Below are positions 1-6,521 of a stretch of 11,642 bases of DNA, one piece after another. Origin of the DNA: JBBQZL01 sp038207745. Its GTDB lineage: Bacteria; Actinomycetota; Thermoleophilia; Solirubrobacterales; 70-9. Position numbers and translations under genes: made by a program. The notes under the pieces were generated by a model. That model was not told the DNA's origin. It did not search any database and was given only the letters and a program-made list of their open reading frames with translations. The stretch is from assembly GCA_038207745.1 (NCBI GenBank), contig JBBQZL010000075.1, positions 1 through 11,642 on the forward strand. The letters are read 5' to 3'. How positions within the stretch are numbered: the stretch's first letter is position 1; every line of letters begins with the position of its first letter.

Positions 1-1
1 C

Positions 2-487
2 CTGCTCGCCGCCGGCTTCTCGGTGAGACGCGGCCTGCTCGGGCCGGCGCTGGGAGTGGCGTTCTGCCTTTGCTCGCTGATCTACGCGCTCGAGGTGTAC
101 CGCCTGCCGCGCCTGCAGCGCGAGGACCTCAGGAACGCCGCGGCCGAGATCGGCCCGCCGCGGCTGCCTCGGGCGATCGTCACGATCCGCCACGTCGCCA
201 ACTGGCCACTTCGCTACTACCTCGATGTTGCGCCCGCCCGCCCGCCGCTGCCGCCGTTGCGCGAGATCGAACTGCTCGGCTCGGCAACCGCGATCGACGC
301 CAACCGCGATCTGCTCCCCCCGGCGTTCCGGCTGGTATCCGAGAGCGCGGTCTCCTACAACTTCACCCTGGCACGGCTGCGGGCGCCGCGCCCGGTGCGC
401 GTACCGCTGAGCCTCCTGGGACGGGGTGAGCTGGTCGGGGGCGGCGTCCGCTCCGCGGTGCTGCTCGACGCCTCGGCCGGCCGCTGA
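2..487 (+). CDS. C-terminal part of a membrane protein, probably GT39-like glycosyltransferase (5' end outside window)
   Basis: The frame is open from the left edge and stops with TGA at 485-487, so only about 161 C-terminal residues are visible. A GTG at 23 lies inside the frame but is unlikely to be the true start, because the residues before it continue a hydrophobic run. The fragment begins with one membrane helix (LLGPALGVAFCLCSLIYAL). A soluble, Arg/Pro-rich tail of about 115 residues follows, including QREDLRNAAAEIG and an IVTIRHVANWPLRYYL segment. A last helix followed by an extracytoplasmic tail of this kind (deduced phosphate-sugar or 'xDW/xDL-R-xAA' region, then a strand) is common at the C-terminus of actinobacterial GT39/ArnT-like lipid-linked sugar transferases. 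That is a family resemblance only, since the catalytic N-terminus is not in the window. The gene converges on the beta-propeller gene with 38 nt between stops. It could be another polytopic envelope protein. Confidence 0.55.
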   Translation: MLAAGFSVRRGLLGPALGVAFCLCSLIYALEVYRLPRLQREDLRNAAAEIGPPRLPRAIVTIRHVANWPLRYYLDVAPARPPLPPLREIELLGSATAIDANRDLLPPAFRLVSESAVSYNFTLARLRAPRPVRVPLSLLGRGELVGGGVRSAVLLDASAGR

Positions 488-525
488 GTGAGCCGCGCGG
501 CCTACCCCGGGGGTTCGGGATCGCC

Positions 526-1923
526 CTAGCCCTGCCCGGGGGGCTTGGAGCCGGCTGCCCCGGTCGCCTGCGTCCCCTTGGAGCCGCCGAAGCCGGCCGG
601 CTTCGGCGGCTTCGGCTTGACCGGCTGCAGGGCGTTGATGCTCGAGTAGCCGGTCAGATAGATGCGCCGCCCGTCGGAGATCACCGGGCTGTAGGTGCCG
701 GCCTTGTAGGAGAAGACCTTGCGGCCGCTCTTCATGTCGAACCCGATCGTTCCTCCCGGATCGAACTCGGCGGCGTAGACGATCCTCCCGACCGAGGAGA
801 GCGAGCCGATCACGGGCCCACCCGCGGAGTGGCTCCAGCGCACCGAGCCGGTCTTGGCGTTGAGTGCATAGATGTTGCCGTCGAAGGAGCCGATGAAGAC
901 CGTCGGGGGAACCCCGGGCGCGCTCGGAACGGTCGGTCCCGAGTAGACGTAGCCCCCGGTCGAGAAGCTCCAGGCGAGGGTGCCCGTCTTCAGGTCGTAG
1001 CTGTAGACGCGGTCGTCGTTGTTGCCGGCGTAGACGCGGCCGAAGGCGACCGCGGGCGTCGAGTAGAACTCGCCGCCGGAGCCGAACCCCGACCCGAGCG
1101 AGCCGCTCTGCCAGATAAACTTGCCGGTGCGCGCGTTGACCGCGTTCATGTCGCCACCGTAATCGCCGACGTAGAGGACGCCGTCCTGGTAGGCGGGCGC
1201 CGACTTCACCGGCCCGGCGAGCGTCGTTGCCCAGCGGGTCTTTCCGTTGTGGGTGTTGAGGGCGTAGAGATTGCCGTCCTCGCAGCCGAAGTAGACGGTG
1301 TGGCCGATCACCAGCGGCGAGGACTCGGTCCGGCCGGGGAGGTTCTTCCTCCACAGCAACCTGCCGTTGGCGGCGTTCAGCTTGACGATGTGGCCCGGCT
1401 CGAGGTTGACGATGTAGAGGCGGTTGTGGGAGTAGGCCGGGGAGGAGGCGTTGAGCCGGCCGATGTGGCGCTTCCACAGCACCCTGCCGTCGTTCGCGTC
1501 GAGGGCGTAGGCGAAGGCGCTGTTGTTGACGAAGTAGAGGTGCCCGTTCGCGTACACGGGAGGAAACTCGAGCAGCGGCTTGTCGACGTAGTTCCAGAGC
1601 AGCTTGAACGGGGGCCGCACGCCCTTCACCGGGAGGTAGCGCGTCCGCGCCCGGTCGAACCCGAAGATCGGCCAGTTGACCCGCTTGCTTTTCGGCTTCG
1701 GCGGCGGCTTGGGCTTGAACGGCACCGAGGCGTTGTGGACGTCGGCCGGTGGCTTCAGCAGCTCATATGCCAGCGCCACTCCGCCCCCCAGCACCACCAA
1801 GACCCCGGCGATAGCGGCGATCCGCCGCTTCGGCTCGCGCCACCAGCGCGACTGCCCGATCCGCCGTGGGTCATACCAGGCGCGCCCGCCACCGTCCTTC
1901 GCTGAGTCTTCGGGTCCACTCAT
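526..1923 (-). CDS. Membrane-anchored PQQ-like beta-propeller repeat protein
   Basis: This encodes 465 aa if it starts at ATG 1923 (MSGPEDSAK). A GTG at 1962 in the same frame would add 13 residues. Neither start has a strong Shine-Dalgarno sequence; ATG is preferred because the extra residues look like untranslated sequence. Visible order: a short basic cytoplasmic segment, one membrane helix at about 35-54 (IAAIAGVLVVLGGGVALAYELL), a Lys/Pro linker at about 68-80, then a beta-propeller. Seven [DN]xx[TN]GxxxW-type blade motifs are visible near residues 142, 184, 223, 263, 310, 355 and 396 (for example NAKTGSVRW). The protein ends in a Lys/Pro/Gly-rich tail from about 434. This is the PQQ_2 repeat architecture also seen in BamB and in many actinobacterial surface proteins. 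The chain is much shorter than quinoprotein dehydrogenases and I see no dehydrogenase active site or haem motif. An extracytoplasmic binding or scaffold role is therefore likelier than an enzyme. The ligand is unknown. Confidence 0.85.
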   Translation of the reverse strand: MSGPEDSAKDGGGRAWYDPRRIGQSRWWREPKRRIAAIAGVLVVLGGGVALAYELLKPPADVHNASVPFKPKPPPKPKSKRVNWPIFGFDRARTRYLPVKGVRPPFKLLWNYVDKPLLEFPPVYANGHLYFVNNSAFAYALDANDGRVLWKRHIGRLNASSPAYSHNRLYIVNLEPGHIVKLNAANGRLLWRKNLPGRTESSPLVIGHTVYFGCEDGNLYALNTHNGKTRWATTLAGPVKSAPAYQDGVLYVGDYGGDMNAVNARTGKFIWQSGSLGSGFGSGGEFYSTPAVAFGRVYAGNNDDRVYSYDLKTGTLAWSFSTGGYVYSGPTVPSAPGVPPTVFIGSFDGNIYALNAKTGSVRWSHSAGGPVIGSLSSVGRIVYAAEFDPGGTIGFDMKSGRKVFSYKAGTYSPVISDGRRIYLTGYSSINALQPVKPKPPKPAGFGGSKGTQATGAAGSKPPGQG

Positions 1924-2096
1924 TCGCTGGGGGAATCCTAGGGGATGGCTCCTCAAGGCCACCTCATCAGCAAACCCGCGCCGGCTTGCCGGGCGACACC
2001 AACGGGTTCCTCCCGGTCAACTCCTTCAACCAACCTGGTGGACGTCCCATACACACCTCCATGCTCGGGGTGCTGCGACGACTCCTTGAACCCAAG
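1924..2096. other. Non-coding stretch between beta-propeller gene and IS3 remnant
   Basis: This 173-nt stretch should hold the promoter of the leftward beta-propeller gene. A TAGGAT hexamer on the minus strand (1935-1940) fits the actinobacterial -10 pattern TAnnnT and lies about 11 nt before ATG 1923, which would suit a nearly leaderless transcript. No matching -35 element is seen. The transposase frame stays open upstream through about 1866, but before 2097 its translation no longer resembles IS3 OrfB. This is therefore probably host or rearranged sequence. I recognise no protein in it and no left IS end. Confidence 0.3.
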
Positions 2097-2381
2097 CAAT
2101 TCACCTCCTGGGCGTTCAGCCGGAAGGTGAAGGAGGCAGGGATTGCTCCTTTCATGGGCTCGGTTGGCTCGGCCTATGACATCGCCATGATGGAGAGCTT
2201 CTGGGGCCGGATGCAGGTTGAGCTCTTCAACCGCAAGCGGTGGAAGACCCGGATCGAGCTGGCCAATTCGATTCACGACTACATCGAGCTCTTCCACAAC
2301 ACCCGCCGGAGACACAGCTCTCTGAACATGCTGACCCCGGCTGAATACGAACTCAACTACTCAATGTCAACCGCCGCCTGA
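2097..2381 (+). pseudogene. IS3-family transposase (OrfB) C-terminal fragment
   Basis: About 94 C-terminal residues of an IS3-family DDE transposase (rve/rve_3 integrase core), ending TGA 2379-2381. The family-like part starts at QFTSWAFSRKVKEAGI, which follows the 'HSDxGxQ(F/Y)TS' motif in intact proteins. Here the preceding residues read LLEPK, so the second catalytic Asp and everything upstream is missing. Retained features are the GSVGSAYD...MMESFWGRM segment with the third catalytic residue (E of MMESFW) and the C-terminal FHNTRRRHSSLNMLTPAEYE block. OrfB is normally near 280-300 aa, so roughly a third remains. Two substitutions from the usual motif (GDAYDNAM to GSAYDIAM) fit decay. No start codon or OrfA is present, so the fragment cannot encode an active transposase. 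The family call is secure; the left breakpoint is approximate. Confidence 0.85.
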
Positions 2382-2419
2382 TTCCAGAGACGCGTGTTCA
2401 CTTTTTCGGGGGAAGATCA
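2097..2419 (+). mobile_element. IS3-family insertion sequence remnant, right end only
   Basis: The element covers the transposase tail plus 38 nt of downstream sequence ending in CTTTTTCGGGGGAAGATCA (2401-2419). Read from outside in, this is TGATCTTCCCCCGAAAAAG. It looks like an IS3-family terminal inverted repeat: it begins with TG, is G/C-run rich, and lies just after the transposase stop. I found no partner left repeat in the 173 nt to the left, no OrfA and no flanking target duplication. The element therefore lost its left two thirds by deletion or recombination. The right boundary is inferred by eye; the left boundary is where similarity to OrfB stops. Confidence 0.6.
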
Positions 2420-2431
2420 CTTGTCTGACCG

Positions 2432-2448
2432 ACAGGCGGCCAGCCTGT
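2432..2448. terminator. Perfect 6-bp hairpin ACAGGC/GCCTGT
   Basis: ACAGGC (2432-2437), loop GGCCA, GCCTGT (2443-2448). It lies 12 nt after the putative IS right end in a convergent intergenic region. There is no T-tract on either side, so it is at best a weak or factor-dependent terminator. Confidence 0.25.
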
Positions 2449-2459
2449 GCTCACCTGCT

Positions 2460-2498
2460 CTACCCCCTCCGAGATCCGTATGGCAGAGCGGAGGGTAG
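2460..2498. terminator. Inverted repeat CTACCC(CC)TCCG / CGGAGGGTAG
   Basis: The arms at 2460-2471 and 2489-2498 pair over 10 bp with two bulged C residues and a 17-nt loop. It sits between the rightward transposase remnant and the leftward ABC permease, a usual place for a bidirectional terminator. No T-run follows on either strand. Confidence 0.35.
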
Positions 2499-2511
2499 AC
2501 CGGATAGCCCG

Positions 2512-2533
2512 CGCGATTGCATGCGAAATCGCG
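2512..2533 (-). terminator. Perfect 7-bp hairpin right after the ABC permease stop
   Basis: CGCGATT (2512-2518) pairs perfectly with AATCGCG (2527-2533) across an 8-nt loop. The hairpin begins 1 nt after the TGA (2535-2537) of the leftward FtsX-type permease. Its position suggests 3'-end formation or protection for the ABC operon mRNA. No T-tract follows on the minus strand. Confidence 0.4.
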
Positions 2534-2534
2534 A

Positions 2535-4901
2535 TCAGCTCGCCCGCTCGCGGATGATCTCGGCGAGGTTGATCCGTCGCATCGCCCGGAGGGCCGGAAT
2601 CTGCGAGATCAATGCGACGATCACGATCGCGATCGCGGATAGGACGAGCGTGGACAGGCGCATCTCGAGGTCGAAGCTGAACTGGTCGTTGCTGAACGAG
2701 GCCATGAACAGCGCCGCGACGGCGTAGCCGGCGATCAGCCCTGGAGCGATCCCGATCAGGACCGTGATCAGGTTCTCGGCCGTGACCAGTCGCGCCAACA
2801 TCCCATGCGGAGCTCCCGAGGCTCGCAGCGTCGCAAGCTCGATGCGGCGCTCGGAGATGCTGGAGGTCATCGAGTTGAAGATCAACGCAAATGCCATCAT
2901 TCCACCGAACAGGAGCATCATCCCGACAAAGACGTAGAAGAGGCCCAGGTACTGATCGACTGCCGACTGAATCGCCACCGAGTCCTGGTACGCGCTGACG
3001 CCCGGCAGCCTGCTCAAACGGCGCCGCATCTGGTCCCGGTTCACCCCCGGTTCGAATCTCACCAGCGCGGAGTTGCCGTCGCCGATCGAACCGGATGATG
3101 CCCTTGTGGCGCTCGCAAGAGTCGTGTAGACAAGCGTTCCGAGCGGTTCGGCGAGGAAGCCTTCGACCGCGGATCGCTCGTCGATGCCCAGCGCCGGGGC
3201 ATCGGCCCGGATCGATTCTCCGGCCTTGATCCCGAGCTTGCCCCGCAGGGCCTCACCGGCAAGCAGGCCGTGCTTGGGCAGGGTCGTCGACCCTCCTCCT
3301 TCGAGGAGAAACTCGTGCATCTGCGTGTCCCGCCTCAGAGCGACGAGGTCCGTTTGATAGCGCTCGCCGTTGGCTGCCAATTCCACCGAGGCATTGAGCG
3401 CCGGCTCAACGAGATCAACCCCCGCGGTCCGCCGCACTGCCTCAAGCTCTCCAGCGGAGACTCCGTCCTGATAGGTGAGCTCGGCGTCCTGGCGATCGAT
3501 CTGACCGAATTGGCGTTCGACCAGGATCTGGACCGTGTCGACCATGCCCCACGAGACGAGAATCAGCACCAGCGCCAGGACGACACCGCTGGCGGTCGAG
3601 AAAGCGCGCCGCCGGTTGCGACCGAGCGAGCGCAACGTCATCCGCCACCGGGCAGGCAGGCGTCGCAGGGGCGGCGCGATGCGCTCGAGCAGGCTGATCG
3701 AGCCACCCTTTGTCGGTGAGTAGCTTCGCATCGCCTCGGCAGGTGCGACCCGTGAGGCACTCAAGGCGGGCAGCGCGGCCGCGATCGCGCCGGTGATCAG
3801 GCCGAAGGCGACGCCGACGATGATCGTAGCGGGCCGAATAGCGGTTGCCGAGATCGGGATCGAGAGCTCGCGTGTGTAGGCGTCCGTCATCGGGCCCGCG
3901 ATCAGCACGCCGGAGACGGATCCGAGTATCCCGCCGACGGCGCCCACGATGAGCCCGAAGCTCAGGTAGTGCCTGAGCAACTGGCCCCGCGAGAAACCTT
4001 CGGCCCGGAGCATGCCGATGGTCGATCGCTGCGCGGTCACGAGCCGGCGCATCAGCACCGTGGTGGCGAGCGCCGCCGCGGTCAGAAACAGCAGCGGGAA
4101 GAGAACCGCGAGCTCTCCGAAGCCGCTGACGTCCTCCTGGAGCGCGGAGTTGGAAGGCTGCTGCGCCTGGGTCATCACGTCGGCGGCGCCGTCACGGTTG
4201 GCGATCCGGGTCAGACGTCGCGTCAACACGGAGTTGTCGTGACCACCGGAGTAGTGGATCACGACTTGGTTTGGGCCGTCCAGTCCGGCAAGCTTCCCGG
4301 CCAGCGGCTCAGGGACAAAGAGGACCCCGAAGTCGTCCGGAGATACGAAGATCTGCTGGCGACTGGGGGCGGGCCAGAAGTACTCCGCGGAGGCGGCGGT
4401 CCCGATCGAGCGCAGTCGATGGGGCACGCCCGAGGCGTCCAGAGTGGTCACCGCGTCCCCGGGAGTGATGCCGAAAGTGGCGGCCATGTGTTGCTCGATC
4501 AGGACTCCGCGGGGCTGGTTTGGCGACACGTAGTCCCCCGCCTCGATGCTGACCCGGTTGACGCTGGGTTGAGCGTTCGCCGGCATGCCGACGATTCTCC
4601 CGAGCAGTTTTGTCCTACCCGCCTGAAGAGGCAGATCCGCCTGTATTCGGGTTGAGACGTGGTCAACTCCGCCGGCACGGCGCGCCGTGCCGGCGATCGA
4701 CTTCGTGTCGCCGCCGGTGATCGTCAGGTTCGCGAATCGAAGTTCGGCGAAGGCCTCCTTGTAGGAACTCTCGAGGTTGCGGTAGGCGTCGTAGCTGGCG
4801 CCGAACAGGACAACGCCAAGGAAGATCGTCACTCCAATCGCCACAAACTGACCGCGTTGCCGGCGCATGTCGCGCCTGACCTTACGGCGCAGAACCCTCA
4901 C
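2535..4901 (-). CDS. FtsX-type ABC transporter permease, two-domain (MacB/LolC superfamily)
   Basis: 788 aa, GTG start at 4901, 10 nt after the stop of its ATPase gene, so translation is probably coupled. An in-frame ATG 11 codons in (residue 12) is a possible alternative, though the SD is weak for both. Topology read from the sequence: helix ~19-35, a large extracytoplasmic domain ~36-262, three helices (~265-285, ~310-338, ~355-382), a fourth near 436-455, a second extracytoplasmic domain ~456-650, and three final helices (~652-675, ~705-735, ~748-770). This is a duplicated FtsX unit. The cytoplasmic coupling segments are visible as MLRAEGFSRGQLL (~297-309) and TLRASGAPHGML (~691-702). Proteins of this build with a LolD/MacB-like ATPase usually act on lipids, lipoproteins, peptides or envelope signals rather than as simple pumps. 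No membrane-fusion protein or outer-membrane partner is nearby, as expected for a monoderm. The substrate cannot be told. Confidence 0.93.
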   Translation of the reverse strand: MRVLRRKVRRDMRRQRGQFVAIGVTIFLGVVLFGASYDAYRNLESSYKEAFAELRFANLTITGGDTKSIAGTARRAGGVDHVSTRIQADLPLQAGRTKLLGRIVGMPANAQPSVNRVSIEAGDYVSPNQPRGVLIEQHMAATFGITPGDAVTTLDASGVPHRLRSIGTAASAEYFWPAPSRQQIFVSPDDFGVLFVPEPLAGKLAGLDGPNQVVIHYSGGHDNSVLTRRLTRIANRDGAADVMTQAQQPSNSALQEDVSGFGELAVLFPLLFLTAAALATTVLMRRLVTAQRSTIGMLRAEGFSRGQLLRHYLSFGLIVGAVGGILGSVSGVLIAGPMTDAYTRELSIPISATAIRPATIIVGVAFGLITGAIAAALPALSASRVAPAEAMRSYSPTKGGSISLLERIAPPLRRLPARWRMTLRSLGRNRRRAFSTASGVVLALVLILVSWGMVDTVQILVERQFGQIDRQDAELTYQDGVSAGELEAVRRTAGVDLVEPALNASVELAANGERYQTDLVALRRDTQMHEFLLEGGGSTTLPKHGLLAGEALRGKLGIKAGESIRADAPALGIDERSAVEGFLAEPLGTLVYTTLASATRASSGSIGDGNSALVRFEPGVNRDQMRRRLSRLPGVSAYQDSVAIQSAVDQYLGLFYVFVGMMLLFGGMMAFALIFNSMTSSISERRIELATLRASGAPHGMLARLVTAENLITVLIGIAPGLIAGYAVAALFMASFSNDQFSFDLEMRLSTLVLSAIAIVIVALISQIPALRAMRRINLAEIIRERAS

Positions 4902-4911
4902 GCCGAACTCG

Positions 4912-5637
4912 CTACCACTCGAGGTCCTCGACGGGAAGCGGATCAGGGTTGGCCTCGTCGGAGACGATCATCCCGTCGCGCATCCGCAGCACCCGATCGG
5001 CAATGCGGGCGATCACCGCGTTGTGGGTGACGAGCAGCACCGTCTGCCCGAGTTCGGTGCTGACATCTCGGAGCAGCCTGAGCACGGTGCGTCCGGTTTC
5101 GAGGTCGAGCGCCCCGGTCGGCTCGTCTCCGAGCAACAGGCGCGGTGCGCCGGCCAGCGCGCGGGCAACCGCGATCCGCTGCTGCTCTCCGCCCGAGAGC
5201 TGGGAGGGGAAATGGTCGGCACGCTCGGCGAGCCCGACCCTCCTGACCATCTCGCGAGTCCGGTTTCCGTTACCGGTGAGCTCAGCTATCAGCTCGACAT
5301 TCTCCGAGCCGGTGAGAGTTGGAATCAGATTGAAAAACTGGAAGATGAGCCCGACGGATTCGCGGCGAAAGCGGGTTCGCTCCTTCTCGTCAAGCTCAGC
5401 CAGATCAACACCGTCGACCCGGATCTCGCCTGCGCTCGGCGGTTCGATTCCGGCGATCAGGTTGAGCAGCGTCGTCTTTCCCGAACCGCTCGGGCCCAGC
5501 ATCACGACGAAACCGCCGGCTTTGATCTCGAGATCGACACCGCCTACGGCTCGCACCTCCGCGGCGTCCTCGCCATAGGTCTTGACGACCCCGCGAAGCT
5601 TGATCAAGGGCTCAGTCGTGTGTTCGTCTTCAGTCAT
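4912..5637 (-). CDS. ABC transporter ATP-binding protein, LolD/MacB-like
   Basis: 241 aa, ATG 5637, preceded by AGGGA about 8 nt upstream as a plausible SD. All nucleotide-binding motifs are present: Walker A GPSGSGKTT (48-56), Q-loop Q100 in LIFQFFNLIPTLTGSENV, signature LSGGEQQRIAVARAL (147-161), Walker B LLLGDEP (167-173), D-loop GALD, and H-loop H205 in VTHN. The phrase 'FQFFNLIPTLTGSENVEL' and the LSGGEQQR signature are typical of the LolD/MacB/FtsE branch that pairs with FtsX-fold permeases. It should drive the permease encoded 10 nt downstream as a cytoplasmic homodimer. The 128-nt gap upstream suggests a promoter of its own. The domain is intact, with a short C-terminal extension ending in EDLEW. 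Confidence 0.95.
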   Translation of the reverse strand: MTEDEHTTEPLIKLRGVVKTYGEDAAEVRAVGGVDLEIKAGGFVVMLGPSGSGKTTLLNLIAGIEPPSAGEIRVDGVDLAELDEKERTRFRRESVGLIFQFFNLIPTLTGSENVELIAELTGNGNRTREMVRRVGLAERADHFPSQLSGGEQQRIAVARALAGAPRLLLGDEPTGALDLETGRTVLRLLRDVSTELGQTVLLVTHNAVIARIADRVLRMRDGMIVSDEANPDPLPVEDLEW

Positions 5638-5765
5638 GCGCCGATTCCCTGATCAGCGTACGCGAGTCCGAGCCGGGACATGGTGCCGATCGCCTTCGGG
5701 ACATGCGGTGCTTTTCGAGATCCTCATCGCTTCGCGGCCGACCTGCTCGCATCAGCCTGGCAGCA
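5632..5765 (-). promoter_or_regulatory. Likely promoter region of the LolD/FtsX module, with 9-bp direct repeat
   Basis: The gap between the ABC-2 permease stop and the LolD-like ATPase start is the only non-coding stretch within the four-gene leftward array. It contains CGGGACATG twice (5674-5682 and 5697-5705), 23 bp apart start to start, or about two helical turns. A TACGCT hexamer on the minus strand near 5657-5662 fits a TAnnnT -10. No clear -35 is seen. The repeats could be an operator, but this rests on position and spacing alone. Confidence 0.3.
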
Positions 5766-6521
5766 TCAGCTGTTGATGTCGCGAAGACGAAAGAGCAGCC
5801 CGGCAGCGACGACGAAGAGGGCTGTGTACACGAGGACGACCAACGCACCGTGCGCGTTTGTCATGATCTCGCTTCCACCATGCATCACAGCGAAAAGTGA
5901 AGTCGCGAAACCCCATTGGCCGGCGTCGGGGACAACAACCTTGAGGACCGTTTCACCGATCAGTACGTAGACGATGCCCAGAGAGATCGCAAACGACGGC
6001 GATCGCAGAATCACGCCAAGAGAGCCTCCCAGGATGCCGAGGCTGGAGATAACCAAGGTGGTATTGGCGAAGGCAACCACAGCTGCGCCGAGATCGAGAT
6101 CCGCGTCGCCCGACGACGCCGCGAAGGTGGCCGCAACAGCAAGCAGAGTCGCCGCAGCGGCGATCGCGACGGCAAAGATGACGATAGTCACGACCATGCC
6201 GGCAAGGATTCGGCCACGGCGTGGTTCGCGCACCAGCAGATTCCTGATCGTGCCGGTGCTGAACTCGGCGGCGATGGAATGGCCGAACAGCGCCAGCATG
6301 AGCACGCCCATCCAGATCGCGGTTTCCTCGAGCGACGCGATGGCATCGTGGCTGGAACCAGCCACCTTCCCGGCCTTGCCGATGACGTTGTCGGACGACG
6401 ATGTCTTCAGCGCAAGGTATACGGCCACAGCCGTCGTGAATGCCAGGCAGAGCCCGACGACCCCGAAGAGCACGCCAGGGCGGGCCAGCTTTACGATCTG
6501 GCTGCGAACCACCCTGATCAT
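5766..6521 (-). CDS. ABC-2 type transporter permease
   Basis: 251 aa, ATG 6521. The start overlaps the stop of the upstream ATPase by 4 nt (ATGA), a sign of translational coupling. Six hydrophobic segments are visible at about 17-37, 66-85, 107-132, 147-170, 178-198 and 226-244. The hallmark AAEFSTGTIRNLLVREPRR (84-102) follows helix 2. This 'E-(F/Y)-x-x-G-T-(I/L)' cytoplasmic segment is typical of BcrB/NatB-like ABC-2 permeases, where it contacts the ATPase. It is the membrane half of the exporter formed with the 6518-7453 product. Family members export bacteriocins, antibiotics, Na+ or other small molecules, and nothing here picks a substrate. The gene is full length for the family. Confidence 0.9.
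   Translation of the reverse strand: MIRVVRSQIVKLARPGVLFGVVGLCLAFTTAVAVYLALKTSSSDNVIGKAGKVAGSSHDAIASLEETAIWMGVLMLALFGHSIAAEFSTGTIRNLLVREPRRGRILAGMVVTIVIFAVAIAAAATLLAVAATFAASSGDADLDLGAAVVAFANTTLVISSLGILGGSLGVILRSPSFAISLGIVYVLIGETVLKVVVPDAGQWGFATSLFAVMHGGSEIMTNAHGALVVLVYTALFVVAAGLLFRLRDINS

Noticed and set aside
506..516. Palindrome ACCCCGGGGGT in the 38-nt gap between convergent genes
   Set aside because: It has too little room for a loop and no T-tract. It is noted as GC-rich chance self-complementarity rather than a terminator.
829..1905. Long plus-strand open frame (358 aa) opposite the beta-propeller gene
   Set aside because: Its translation is Val/Gly/Arg/Glu-rich with no family features. 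It is the antisense shadow of the well-supported repeat protein.
3969..4655. Plus-strand open frame of 228 aa inside the FtsX permease region
   Set aside because: It is antisense to a clear permease, its composition is low in hydrophobic residues, and no domain is recognisable.
4867..5652. Plus-strand open frames (261 and 209 aa) opposite the LolD-like ATPase
   Set aside because: The minus strand encodes all ABC motifs in order. The plus frames are GC-driven shadows.
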